Positions 40,757 through 50,696 of a stretch of DNA of 64,000 nt are shown here, piece by piece. The notes under the pieces are model-generated. The model saw nothing but the letters and a program-made list of their open reading frames with translations, was not told where the DNA came from and ran no database searches. Numbering within the stretch: the first letter of the stretch is position 1; every line of letters starts with the position of its first letter. The DNA comes from Methylotenera sp. (GTDB lineage Bacteria > Pseudomonadota > Gammaproteobacteria > Burkholderiales > Methylophilaceae). The stretch spans positions 124,001 to 188,000 of the forward strand of contig NZ_JAURYU010000045.1 of assembly GCF_030653755.1 (NCBI RefSeq). The letters are read 5' to 3'. The position numbers were made by a program, and so were the translations under genes.

Positions 40757-40833
40757 GCGCCCGTAGCTCATTTGGATAGAGTATCGGTTTCCGAAGCCGA
40801 GGGTAGTGGGTTCAAATCCCGCCGGGCGCGCCA
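40757..40833 (+). tRNA. tRNA-Arg (anticodon CCG)
   Basis: The 77-base sequence folds as a complete cloverleaf: acceptor GCGCCCG/CGGGCGC, D stem GCTC/GAGT, anticodon stem TCGGT/GCCGA around the loop TTCCGAA, the T arm with GGTTCAAATCC (shown as GTTCAAATCC in part) and an encoded CCA end. Anticodon CCG reads CGG. The DNA just downstream is mobile-element debris and accessory genes, as is common at tRNA 3' ends. Confidence 0.96.
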
Positions 40834-40877
40834 TATCCAATAAGACAAACCAAGATGTTTAATGTGTTGCTGCATAA

Positions 40878-40918
40878 ACGTGTACTTTATCGACTTGGGT
40901 TGTTGATGAAGTACACGT
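40878..40918. repeat. Perfect 10-bp inverted repeat inside the IS remnant
   Basis: ACGTGTACTT (40878-40887) and AAGTACACGT (40909-40918) are perfect complements with a 21-base loop. They straddle the 3' end of the transposase remnant. Confidence 0.6.
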
Positions 40919-41111
40919 GAGCCTTTTTTAGAATTTCGTTGACCTCAGTTAAATCTGATATCTGTTTTTCCAATTCCCGTATGCGTTGTTTGTCGCTGCT
41001 CATTAATGCTGATACTTTTACGGTGTTGCCGTAGCCAGTTATCCAACGTGGAGTAACCAACTCCTAATTGTTGGACTATTGTTTGAATTGTACGATGTAT
41101 CTTTTGGCCAT
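40887..41111 (-). pseudogene. Remnant of an IS3-family transposase OrfA
   Basis: On the minus strand an ATG at 41111 gives MAKRYIVQFKQ and a stop. In the next frame a helix-turn-helix IVQQLGVGYSTLDNWLRQHR is readable, and in a third frame the typical OrfA C-terminus QRIRELEKQISDLTEVNEIL then KKAHVYF. The pieces make one OrfA protein broken by at least two frame changes and an internal deletion. No orfB and no terminal inverted repeats were found, so the element is dead. Confidence 0.8.
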
Positions 41112-41260
41112 GCTGTTTCCTCTAAAGTTAAATTAAATCTTTAGAGGAGCGGCTTTTCCACTTTTTTGACTAGGTCCAAGTATGTGAAAGCCATCTTTGC
41201 GGATTAACACGTCTTCTGCACCCAAGCGAGACAAAACTGACAATTAACTTGGAGACTTAG
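41112..41260. other. Non-coding stretch between the IS remnant and the SET-domain gene
   Basis: No open frame or terminator is evident. A short TAAAGATTTAATTTAACTTTA palindromic-like region near 41122-41145 may be leftover insertion-sequence DNA. Confidence 0.4.
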
Positions 41261-42253
41261 TCACGCACTTAGAAGTTTAAGTTGGTTTAATGCAATAGAT
41301 TCAAGTTCTTTTGCTACCTTGTTGTTAGATAATCTACACTCACTGACAAAGTCTGAATAGGCTTTGCGGTTATGTTCAATTAAGCCATCAAATATTTGAT
41401 TTGCAACCAACAACGGAATATTAAATCGCTGTATTCCATCTGTGAATATTTTTCTAGGCATTAGTTTATTCTTTTTATTAACGAGTTCAATAAAATCTAT
41501 CTGGATTCCAGACTTCGTCTTAATCATTCTTGGTATGACAAGGCCATCTTTAATATCCAACATTGCGTCAAATCTAGAAATGGTAATAAAACCTACATTA
41601 GGTACGTCTATTTTGACATCACAAGATATCACCGTAGTTGACTCTGAGTTGAAATGATAAATTCTAAAGAAATGTAATGCATCGAAACTACCATGGTAAC
41701 AGGCTAAAACTTCGTCCTTAAAAGTACCCTCGAACTTAATGCCATCATCGGCAAGGTATTGCTTACCGTCATGTGAGTGATTTATTAGCTCAATGATGGG
41801 CATTAGTTTTGATTCACTCCCAATACGAATCTGCCTGCTAGCAAGGTACTCACTGAAGTAATCTTTAATGTTCTTTTTATCAAAATCAGCGTCATACCAA
41901 CCAAAAAGCAACAGAAATTGCTTAATCTTTTTGGGTAGATTTATAAGCTCATTGTGATATTCGCTCAACTCATTGATGACAACATTACCCCATCCAAAAA
42001 ACTGTTGATAGCTTTCATAAAAATCTACCCATGCTGGGTCTAAGCCAAGATTTAGCTTAATTCTAATATGATTGTTACTATCTAGAATTAGCCAGGTTGG
42101 GGATGCAAGTAGGTTGCTTGGGATTTTTATTTTTATTGGTTTATTAGGGTTGATTGGGAACAATCCCCTTCCATAACGACCATTGCGTAATTCGATATTT
42201 TCTGCAACGCCACCTAAGGCCCTAAATTTATCAAGAATCTCTGTAAATTGCAT
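41261..42253 (-). CDS. SET-domain protein, likely protein-lysine methyltransferase of the LSMT/SETD type
   Basis: The 330-residue protein shows the spaced motifs of SET methyltransferases that carry an inserted domain, as in plant Rubisco LSMT and SETD3/SETD6: ALGGV (12-16), GRGLF (28-32, cofactor loop), IKIPSNLL (42-49), SRQIRIG (139-145), LMPIIELINHS (150-160, the NHS knot) and EVLACYH (181-187) followed by FDALHFFRIYHF. The region after about 205 could be the substrate-binding lobe. There is no signal peptide, so it should act in the cytoplasm. It is divergent from the ubiquitin-autotransporter gene across 93 bp. Assignment rests on motif order, not on a search. Confidence 0.65.
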   Translation of the reverse strand: MQFTEILDKFRALGGVAENIELRNGRYGRGLFPINPNKPIKIKIPSNLLASPTWLILDSNNHIRIKLNLGLDPAWVDFYESYQQFFGWGNVVINELSEYHNELINLPKKIKQFLLLFGWYDADFDKKNIKDYFSEYLASRQIRIGSESKLMPIIELINHSHDGKQYLADDGIKFEGTFKDEVLACYHGSFDALHFFRIYHFNSESTTVISCDVKIDVPNVGFITISRFDAMLDIKDGLVIPRMIKTKSGIQIDFIELVNKKNKLMPRKIFTDGIQRFNIPLLVANQIFDGLIEHNRKAYSDFVSECRLSNNKVAKELESIALNQLKLLSA

Positions 42254-43933
<1,680 letters not shown>

Positions 43934-44068
43934 GTGTTCTGTTCTGTACAGATCACCTAAATCCTTTTAAGCAGCAGATGTGAAATGCATCAATGGATTA
44001 CACGGTATTAGCGTTGTGAGGGATAATAGCGCCCACATCATTTTTGCAGTATTTTCGGAATAATTCCC

Positions 44069-46288
44069 ATGGAAATTAAAGTCAACTTTCTCGATAAATT
44101 ACGTCTTGAAGCTAAATTCGATGACTTCACGGTGATTGCCGACCAACCTATTCGCTATAAAGGCGATGGCTCAGCGCCTGGCCCTTTCGATTATTTTTTG
44201 GCGTCATCCGCCTTGTGTGCGGCATATTTTGTGAAGCTGTACTGCGACACACGCAATATTCCTACCGAAAACATCCGCCTTTCGCATAACAATATTGTTG
44301 ATCCGGAAAACCGTTATCAGCAGACTTTCAAGATTCAAGTCGAGTTGCCACCAGATATCTCCGACAAAGACCGCCAAGGGATTTTGCGCTCCATCGACCG
44401 TTGTACAGTTAAAAAAGTGGTGCAAGCTGGGCCGGAGTTTGTGATTGAAGAAGTCACAAATCTGGACGCTGATGCACAGGCGCTGCTAGTGATGAATACG
44501 ACTTCTGAGGCAAATACCTATATCACGGGTAAAGATCTGCCCTTGGAGCAAACCATCGCCAATATGTCAGGACTGCTGGCGAGCTTGGGCATCAAGATTG
44601 AAATCGCTTCTTGGCGCAATATCATTCCTAATGTGTGGTCATTGCATATTCGTGATGCGCACTCGCCCATGTGTTTTACTAACGGAAAAGGTGCAACCAA
44701 GGAAAGCGCGTTGGCGTCGGCATTGGGTGAGTATATCGAGCGACTGAGCAACAACCATTTCTATGCGGGTGCATTTTGGGGTGAAGACATTGCTAACGCA
44801 GCGTTTGTGCATTACCCAAATGAGCGCTGGTTTAAGCCAGGTCGTAAAGATACGTTGCCAAAAGAGATTCTAGATGAGCACTGCCTGGATATCTACAATC
44901 CTGATGGCGAGTTGCGTGGTTCGCATCTGATCGATACCAACTCTGGCAATGCCGAACGCGGTATTTGCTCGTTGCCATTTGTGCGCCAGTCGGATGGCGA
45001 GGTCGTGTATTTCCCATCTAACCTGATTGAAAATCTCTACGTCAGCAATGGCATGAGTGCTGGCAATACTTTGGCCGAAGCGCAGGTGCAATGCTTATCG
45101 GAGATTTTTGAGCGAGCAGTCAAACGCGAAATTCTCGAAGGTGAAATCGCCTTACCCGATGTGCCGCAAGAAGTGTTAGCTAAATATCCTAGCGTTCTGG
45201 CTGGCATTCAAGCCTTAGAAGCGCAAGGCTTTCCAGTGCTGGTCAAAGATGCATCGCTAGGCGGCAACTATCCAGTAATGTGCGTCACTTTGATGAACCC
45301 GCGAACAGGCGGTGTGTTTGCCTCGTTCGGCGCGCATCCAAGTTTAGAAGTGGCACTGGAGCGGAGCCTGACAGAGCTATTGCAAGGTCGCAGTTTAGAA
45401 GGCCTGAACGACTTGCCTCAGCCCACATTTGCCAGTGAAGCTGTAACTGAGCCTAATAACTTTGTTGAACACTTCATCGATTCCAGCGGCATTGTGTCGT
45501 GGCGTTTCTTTAGCACTAAATCAGATTACGATTTTGTGGAGTGGGATTTCTCAGGCCAGGGCCAAGAAAGAAAATCTGGGGACTCCAATGCCAAGGAAGC
45601 TAAGACCTTGTTTGGCATTCTCGAAGCCATGGGCAAAGAAGCATATGTCGCGGTGTATGACCAGCTAGGCGCAACTGCTTGTCGGATATTGGTGCCAGGC
45701 TATTCCGAAATTTACCCGATTGAAGATCTGGTCTGGGATAACACTAACAAGGCGCTGTTGTTCCGCGGTGATATTTTGAACCTGCATCGTCTGGACGATG
45801 CCAGCCTAGAAGCATTAATTGAACGTTTAGAGCATAACGAGCTAGATGATTACGGCGATATCGCCACCTTGATCGGCATCCAATTTGACGAGAATACGGC
45901 CTGGGGTCAGCTAACCGTGCTGGAATTGAAACTGCTGATTCATCTCGCCTTGCAGCAATTTGATGAGGCACATGAACTGGTGGGTGCTTTCCTGCAATAC
46001 AACGACAACACAGTCGAGCGCGGGTTGTTTTATCAGGCCTTGAATGTGGTGCTGGAGGTTCTGCTGGATGACGACCTAGAACTCGAGGACTATGTGGTCA
46101 ACTTCCGTCGGATGTTTAGCAATGCTCGGATGGACGCTGTTCTAGGTTCAGTAGATGGCAGCGTGCGTTTCTTCGGCTTGACGCCCACCAGTATAAAACT
46201 GGACGGACTTGACAGGCACCACCGCTTAATCGACAGCTACAGAAAATTACATACGGCTCGTGCCAATATGTCGACTAAGGCCAGTTAG
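44069..46288 (+). CDS. ycaO: OsmC-YcaO fusion protein (ribosomal protein S12 methylthiotransferase accessory factor type)
   Basis: Residues about 1-135 form an OsmC-like domain (PFDYFLASSALCAAYFVKLY, with DRCTVKKV), the thiol-reactive fold of organic hydroperoxide proteins. The remainder is a YcaO domain of the E. coli type (SALASALGEYIERLSNNHF, the ATP-site AEAQVQCLSEIFERAVKRE) plus the C-terminal helical part found in E. coli YcaO. E. coli YcaO has been tied to S12 beta-methylthiolation, while other YcaO enzymes make azolines or thioamides; no cyclodehydratase partner or precursor peptide is seen nearby. The coding region is visibly richer in G+C than the two genes before it. Confidence 0.9.
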   Translation: MEIKVNFLDKLRLEAKFDDFTVIADQPIRYKGDGSAPGPFDYFLASSALCAAYFVKLYCDTRNIPTENIRLSHNNIVDPENRYQQTFKIQVELPPDISDKDRQGILRSIDRCTVKKVVQAGPEFVIEEVTNLDADAQALLVMNTTSEANTYITGKDLPLEQTIANMSGLLASLGIKIEIASWRNIIPNVWSLHIRDAHSPMCFTNGKGATKESALASALGEYIERLSNNHFYAGAFWGEDIANAAFVHYPNERWFKPGRKDTLPKEILDEHCLDIYNPDGELRGSHLIDTNSGNAERGICSLPFVRQSDGEVVYFPSNLIENLYVSNGMSAGNTLAEAQVQCLSEIFERAVKREILEGEIALPDVPQEVLAKYPSVLAGIQALEAQGFPVLVKDASLGGNYPVMCVTLMNPRTGGVFASFGAHPSLEVALERSLTELLQGRSLEGLNDLPQPTFASEAVTEPNNFVEHFIDSSGIVSWRFFSTKSDYDFVEWDFSGQGQERKSGDSNAKEAKTLFGILEAMGKEAYVAVYDQLGATACRILVPGYSEIYPIEDLVWDNTNKALLFRGDILNLHRLDDASLEALIERLEHNELDDYGDIATLIGIQFDENTAWGQLTVLELKLLIHLALQQFDEAHELVGAFLQYNDNTVERGLFYQALNVVLEVLLDDDLELEDYVVNFRRMFSNARMDAVLGSVDGSVRFFGLTPTSIKLDGLDRHHRLIDSYRKLHTARANMSTKAS

Positions 46289-46444
46289 GATTACGCGTCA
46301 TGGCTTCTTGTGCTGAAACAGGTTTACCGCCCTCAAAAGCGACTGATTGAGCGCTGTTTTGAGTTTTCCACCTATTGCAAATAGTGTGTGATTGTGAGAT
46401 TAATTTCTTTAACAACAATCATGCACTCTCGTTATAGTTTGTTT

Positions 46445-46499
46445 CTGGTTTACTGTTTGGCTAGATTTATTGTTTGACCCTGGTTTATTGTTTAGCTAG
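46445..46499 (-). repeat. Degenerate 17-18-bp tandem repeats at the end of the GGDEF-EAL gene
   Basis: On the minus strand the 3' end of the gene (coding Leu-Ala-Lys-Gln-stop) is repeated just beyond the stop: CTGGTTTATTGTTTAGCTAG (46480-46499) recurs as 46445-46464 with two mismatches, and a partial copy lies between them. Confidence 0.6.
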
Positions 46500-48371
46500 G
46501 CTTTTAACCCAGCTAGCTGAAGGCTCAGGTTTGCTGTACAAGTAGCCTTGGTGAATCACCTCAGCCCTAGCATTTAAAAAATCAGCCTGTTCTTGCGTTT
46601 CAACCCCTTCAGCCACTACATTTAGCTTCATGTGTTTAGCAATTGCCAATACAGATTCAACCAGAGCGGCATCATCCGGGTCTGTTGGCGCATCCTGAAC
46701 AAAAGTTTTATCTATCTTCAACTCATGAATCGGGAGTCGTTTTAGATGACTTAGGGAAGAGTATCCAGTACCAAAATCATCAAGCGAGAAGTGAATTCCC
46801 AACAAAGTAAGTTCAGTCATTTTGGCAACGACCTCACTAATATTATCAATGACCAAGCCCTCAGTCACTTCTAGTGTTAAGTGCGTGGGGTCAGCACCAG
46901 TATCAGCAAGAATCTTTTTAATGCTGGCAACAAAACTTCGCTGACGGAAGTGCCTTGGACTAATATTGACGGAAATTCTTAGCGGTAAACTATAAACATC
47001 TTGTGCTGCCAAGATTCGGCAGGTTTGAGTAAGTACCCAAACATCGACATCAACAATCAAGTCAGTTTCTTCAGCCACGGGAATAAACAAAGAAGGTGGC
47101 ACTAAGCCCCGCTCTGGATGCTGCCATCGAACTAAAGCCTCAGCCCCTACAAGGGTGCCAGCTGCGCTCACTTGCGATTGCAGGTATAGCATCAACTCTC
47201 CTGCAGGTATCGCCATACGTAGCTCGCGCTCTATCTTAAATCGTTGCTCAGCCACACTTGCCATCGACTGTTCAAACAAAATACTTTGGTTTCCACCATT
47301 TTGCTTAGCTTGATGCATGGCCGTGTCTGCTCTACGAAACACATCACCCGCTATGTCTTCTGCATTAATTGGGAAGGTTGTGATGCCAATACTGCTGGAA
47401 GCTGATATTTCATCTTCCCCTAGCTGAATTGGAAACTTCAGGGCAATTTGAATCTTATCTGCCAATTGATGTGCAGCAGTTTCAACATCTACTGAATTAC
47501 TCGCATTATTTTTTATCAATACAGCAAACTCGTCTGCCGACATTCTTGCCAACACGCCCTCGGCCTCGATAAGGGGCTTGAGCCGATCTGCCACTAAACA
47601 TAACAACATGTCGCCAACGGCATGTCCGCGCGCATCGTTCAGTGTTTTAAAGCGATCTAAATTTAGTAAGATAAGTGCGCCTTTGCATCCAGCACTTTTA
47701 CATATTGATAAAGAGTGATTCAGACGTTCAATCTGCAATGATCGATTAGGCAACCCAGTTAATGAATCGTAGTATGCCAATCGATGCAACTCCCCACGGC
47801 TAAGCTCTTTCTCCTCGTAGTCTTGAAAAAGAAGACAAATCAACATAGTGGCCACTGGATAAAACAACATAATAGTTGGACCAAGCTCTTTGATTACATT
47901 GACGCCGATTCCGTTTGGTAAGTATAAGAATAAGCTCAGCATGATGACATGCACTAGCAACCCAGCACCTAGGAGCGAGAGCGCCTTCAATGAGCCACCA
48001 ACACTTTTTCTATAAAAATAAAACGCGACACCTATTGAAGCAGATACAACGGTGACGGCAATACCAACAAGTACCCCACCACCACCTAGCCAAACTCTAT
48101 AAAGACTGATAATTAATGCACTAATCAAGGCGGATAAAGGACCACCAAACATCCCCGCAATGAACAAAATGATTGAACGCCCGTCAAAAATAACGCCATT
48201 TCCATACTGCACAGGCGCCATCATGCCTACGACACCTGCCAGCCCAAACAAAACACCAAAAAGCAATACTTGTGTCAGTGGATTTTTTTTGTTTCTTGAT
48301 AAAACGACTTGATAGATAGTGGTGAGCGCAACCAGCAAAGTGATGTTATGAATCAACTCAATAAAAAACAT
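46485..48371 (-). CDS. Membrane-bound GGDEF-EAL protein with a 5TM sensor (5TMR-LYT type)
   Basis: Residues about 1-190 form a multi-helix sensor domain like the 5TM receptors of the LytS-YhcK type (IFDGRSIILFIAGMFGGPLSA). A GGDEF domain follows, in which the signature is changed to SADEF, so cyclase activity is doubtful. The EAL domain is intact: GAEALVRWQHP, EVTEGLVI, DDFGTGYSSLSHLKRLP, LKIDKTFV, AEGVET. It is therefore probably a c-di-GMP phosphodiesterase. ATG 48371 (628 residues) fits the sensor start and follows a GGGAAG; a GTG at 48389 would add six residues. Confidence 0.9.
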   Translation of the reverse strand: MFFIELIHNITLLVALTTIYQVVLSRNKKNPLTQVLLFGVLFGLAGVVGMMAPVQYGNGVIFDGRSIILFIAGMFGGPLSALISALIISLYRVWLGGGGVLVGIAVTVVSASIGVAFYFYRKSVGGSLKALSLLGAGLLVHVIMLSLFLYLPNGIGVNVIKELGPTIMLFYPVATMLICLLFQDYEEKELSRGELHRLAYYDSLTGLPNRSLQIERLNHSLSICKSAGCKGALILLNLDRFKTLNDARGHAVGDMLLCLVADRLKPLIEAEGVLARMSADEFAVLIKNNASNSVDVETAAHQLADKIQIALKFPIQLGEDEISASSSIGITTFPINAEDIAGDVFRRADTAMHQAKQNGGNQSILFEQSMASVAEQRFKIERELRMAIPAGELMLYLQSQVSAAGTLVGAEALVRWQHPERGLVPPSLFIPVAEETDLIVDVDVWVLTQTCRILAAQDVYSLPLRISVNISPRHFRQRSFVASIKKILADTGADPTHLTLEVTEGLVIDNISEVVAKMTELTLLGIHFSLDDFGTGYSSLSHLKRLPIHELKIDKTFVQDAPTDPDDAALVESVLAIAKHMKLNVVAEGVETQEQADFLNARAEVIHQGYLYSKPEPSASWVKSLAKQ

Positions 48372-48740
48372 TACTTCCCTTAAAGGCACGCCAGATATAG
48401 TGAAATCATATATTAACTTATTTGCGCCCAGATAAATAATTGAAACATGAAAAAATTTTCGATACGCTCTTTGACAGAATCAACAAGCGCACAAGAGATT
48501 TATTACGTCCAGTTTGTTTTGCTTCATCAACTGAAGCCACAGAAGAAAAATCTATTTAAACTAAATAATAGGTTTGTATATTTGATGCGGCTCCAACTCA
48601 TACCAAATTCTAAAAACAGTGAAATTTAAAATATTTTCACTTAAAACTTATATCTTATTTAAGCATAAAGTTTTAAGATAAGCCCATGATTCACATGAAA
48701 AATACCATACTTAAAGTAGGGGTTTTGGGGTAACAGCCTA
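48372..48740. other. Divergent intergenic stretch without a recognisable gene
   Basis: The 369-bp AT-rich gap separates the GGDEF-EAL gene and the histidine kinase gene. A 60-codon open frame (48447-48629) has no ribosome-binding site or coding character and is not called. Promoters for both genes must be here but none is clear. Confidence 0.5.
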
Positions 48741-50279
48741 GTGAGCGCATACAAAAAAACCAATATCATGACTGACAACACTCGTGATATAAAACAAACG
48801 GATGACCGATTTCGCCAGATAGTCGAGGCAGCGCCTAATGCCATGGTATTAGTCGATAAATCTGGCTTGATAGAAATGGTTAACACACAGGCCGAAAAGA
48901 TTTTCGGTTACAGCAGGGCTGAGCTGCTAGGCCAATCTATTGATTGCCTGCTGCCTGAAAGATTCCGACATCACCATCCACAGCATCGTGCTTCGTTCTT
49001 TTCAGATTTACAGCCAAGAGCCATGGGGATTGGGCGCGACCTATTTGGCCGCCGCAAGGATGGTAGCGAGTTCCCCGTAGAGGTAGGCCTTAACCCGATT
49101 GAAACTAAAGATGGCATCAAAGTGCTGTCCGCCATCACCGATATCTCAGCGCGTAAACGCATGGAGGAGCGCTTTCGCTTGGTAGTCGAAGCTGCACCTA
49201 ATGCCATGGTGATGGTTGATAAATCTGGTTCTATAGAAATGATTAACACGCAGGCCGAGAAGATTTTCGGTTACAGCAGGGCTGAGCTACTGGGCCAATC
49301 TATTGACTGCCTGCTACCTGAGAGATTCCGACACCACCATCCACAACATCGTGCTTCGTTCTTTTCAGATTTACAGCCAAGAGCCATGGGGATTGGGCGC
49401 GATCTATTTGGACGCCATAAGGATGGTAGTGAGTTCCCCGTAGAAGTAGGCCTTAACCCGATTGAAACTGAAGATGGCATCAAAGTGCTGTCAGCCATTA
49501 CCGATATTTCAGCGCGTGTAAAAGCAAGTGAAAAACTTGCCGAACATCACGATGAGTTAGAGCGAAGTAACAAGGAGTTAGCGACATTTGCCTATGTTGC
49601 ATCACACGACCTTAAATCGCCATTACGGGGAATTTTTCAGATATCCCAATGGATTGAAGAAGACCTCAGCAATGGAAACGCTGCATCTATCTCAAGTCAC
49701 ATGGATTTACTCCGTGGTCGACTACTCCGTATGGAGCATTTACTAGATGATTTGCTGGCTTACTCGCGCGCAGGAAGGCTAGAAGGCGGTATCAGTCAAA
49801 TAGATCTTGGAGTGCTAGCTCAAAATATTTTCGAGATGCAAGCACCTCCTGATGGATTCAAACTGAGTATCGCCGATGACCTCCCCGTTTTCACCACACT
49901 TGCAACACCATTGGAACAAGTGCTTCGCAATCTGTTTACTAACGCAATCAAACATCATGACTGTTCAAGTGGCAACATCCACTTGGATTGGCAAGTGAAA
50001 AATAAAGATTACTACGAATTCAGCGTAACCGATGATGGCCCTGGCATTCCATCTGCATACCACAATCGTGTATTTGTCATGTTTCAGACATTGCGACCCC
50101 GGGATGAAGTAGAAGGTAGCGGCATGGGGTTGGCGCTCGTCAAGAAAATTGTAGAAACCTACGGTGGTCGAACTAGTATCGTGTCTGATGGTAAACGTGG
50201 TACGAGCATCTGCTTCACTTGGCCAATTAAGATAGACGGGAAGGTGTCCATTGCAAACAACGCTCAAGCAAAACTATAA
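48741..50279 (+). CDS. Sensor histidine kinase with two nearly identical tandem PAS domains
   Basis: The 512-residue protein has two PAS/PAC units (about residues 22-140 and 143-261), each with EAAPNAMV(L/M)VDKSG, GYSRAELLGQSIDCLLPERF and AMGIGRDLFGR, identical over most of their length. A short coiled coil, a HisKA domain (YVASHDLKSPLRGI, phosphoacceptor His) and a HATPase domain (NLFTNAIKHHD, DDGPGIP, GSGMGLALVKK) follow. There is no membrane segment, so it senses a cytoplasmic cue. The kinase half resembles phytochrome/Rcp1-partner kinases, consistent with the Rcp1-like receiver gene that overlaps its 3' end. The start is probably GTG 48741; ATG 48768 is also possible. Confidence 0.92.
   Translation: MSAYKKTNIMTDNTRDIKQTDDRFRQIVEAAPNAMVLVDKSGLIEMVNTQAEKIFGYSRAELLGQSIDCLLPERFRHHHPQHRASFFSDLQPRAMGIGRDLFGRRKDGSEFPVEVGLNPIETKDGIKVLSAITDISARKRMEERFRLVVEAAPNAMVMVDKSGSIEMINTQAEKIFGYSRAELLGQSIDCLLPERFRHHHPQHRASFFSDLQPRAMGIGRDLFGRHKDGSEFPVEVGLNPIETEDGIKVLSAITDISARVKASEKLAEHHDELERSNKELATFAYVASHDLKSPLRGIFQISQWIEEDLSNGNAASISSHMDLLRGRLLRMEHLLDDLLAYSRAGRLEGGISQIDLGVLAQNIFEMQAPPDGFKLSIADDLPVFTTLATPLEQVLRNLFTNAIKHHDCSSGNIHLDWQVKNKDYYEFSVTDDGPGIPSAYHNRVFVMFQTLRPRDEVEGSGMGLALVKKIVETYGGRTSIVSDGKRGTSICFTWPIKIDGKVSIANNAQAKL
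48806..49520 (+). repeat. 363-bp tandem duplication covering the PAS/PAC units
   Basis: The DNA from about 48806 recurs 363 bases (121 codons) further on with very few base changes, including silent positions, for instance the long shared run around 48900-49080 and 49260-49440. The duplication is recent or kept alike by gene conversion. Confidence 0.92.
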
Positions 50280-50694
50280 AGAAGTCACGCTACTCGTAGT
50301 AGACGATGATGATATTGATGCCATCGCTTTAGAACGAGCACTGCGCAAGCTTCGGTTACTTAACACTGTCCACCGGGCCAGAGATGGTCAGGAAGCATTA
50401 GATTTATTACGCGCTGGCGCTATTCCTGCCCCCTTCATCATATTGCTCGACCTGAATATGCCGCGCATGGGTGGGCTAGAGTTTCTTCAGGTCTTGCGCA
50501 CGGACCCATTATTGACGCATGCCGTTGTATTTGTCCTCACCACATCAAAGTCTGATGAGGATTTAGTGGCCGCCTATCGTGAGCACGTTGCAGGTTATGT
50601 ACTCAAACAGCACATGGATAGAGACTTTCTTGAAGTGATTGGCTTGATTGAACATTACTGGAGATTAGTAGAACTGCCAGTAACTAAGGAGTAA
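50251..50694 (+). CDS. Single-domain response regulator (Rcp1/CheY-like)
   Basis: The 147-residue receiver has the acidic pair in VVDDDDIDA, phosphoacceptor Asp in ILLDLNMPRMGG, Thr in LTTSKSDED and Lys in GYVLKQ. The pattern LLDLNMPRMGGLEFL with LTTS is that of the Rcp1 group, which serves histidine kinases lacking attached receivers. It probably starts at TTG 50251, inside the end of the kinase gene (29-base overlap), behind a GGAAGG. It is followed after 2 bases by the receiver-GGDEF-EAL gene, making a three-gene relay. Confidence 0.9.
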   Translation: MQTTLKQNYKEVTLLVVDDDDIDAIALERALRKLRLLNTVHRARDGQEALDLLRAGAIPAPFIILLDLNMPRMGGLEFLQVLRTDPLLTHAVVFVLTTSKSDEDLVAAYREHVAGYVLKQHMDRDFLEVIGLIEHYWRLVELPVTKE

Positions 50695-50696
50695 AC

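Noticed and set aside
40887-41111. Active IS3 element using programmed frameshifting
   Set aside because: The breaks lie inside orfA, there is no orfB and no terminal repeats, so it is a remnant.
43934-44068. Possible attachment-site copy of the tRNA-Arg 3' end bounding the accessory pocket
   Set aside because: I compared the tRNA 3' segment with this gap and found no matching stretch.
48447-48629. 60-codon open frame in the gap before the histidine kinase
   Set aside because: No Shine-Dalgarno, AT-rich random-looking composition and no recognisable motif.
49000-49450. Antisense open frames on the minus strand across both PAS units
   Set aside because: They repeat only because the PAS duplication repeats; they have no start signals.
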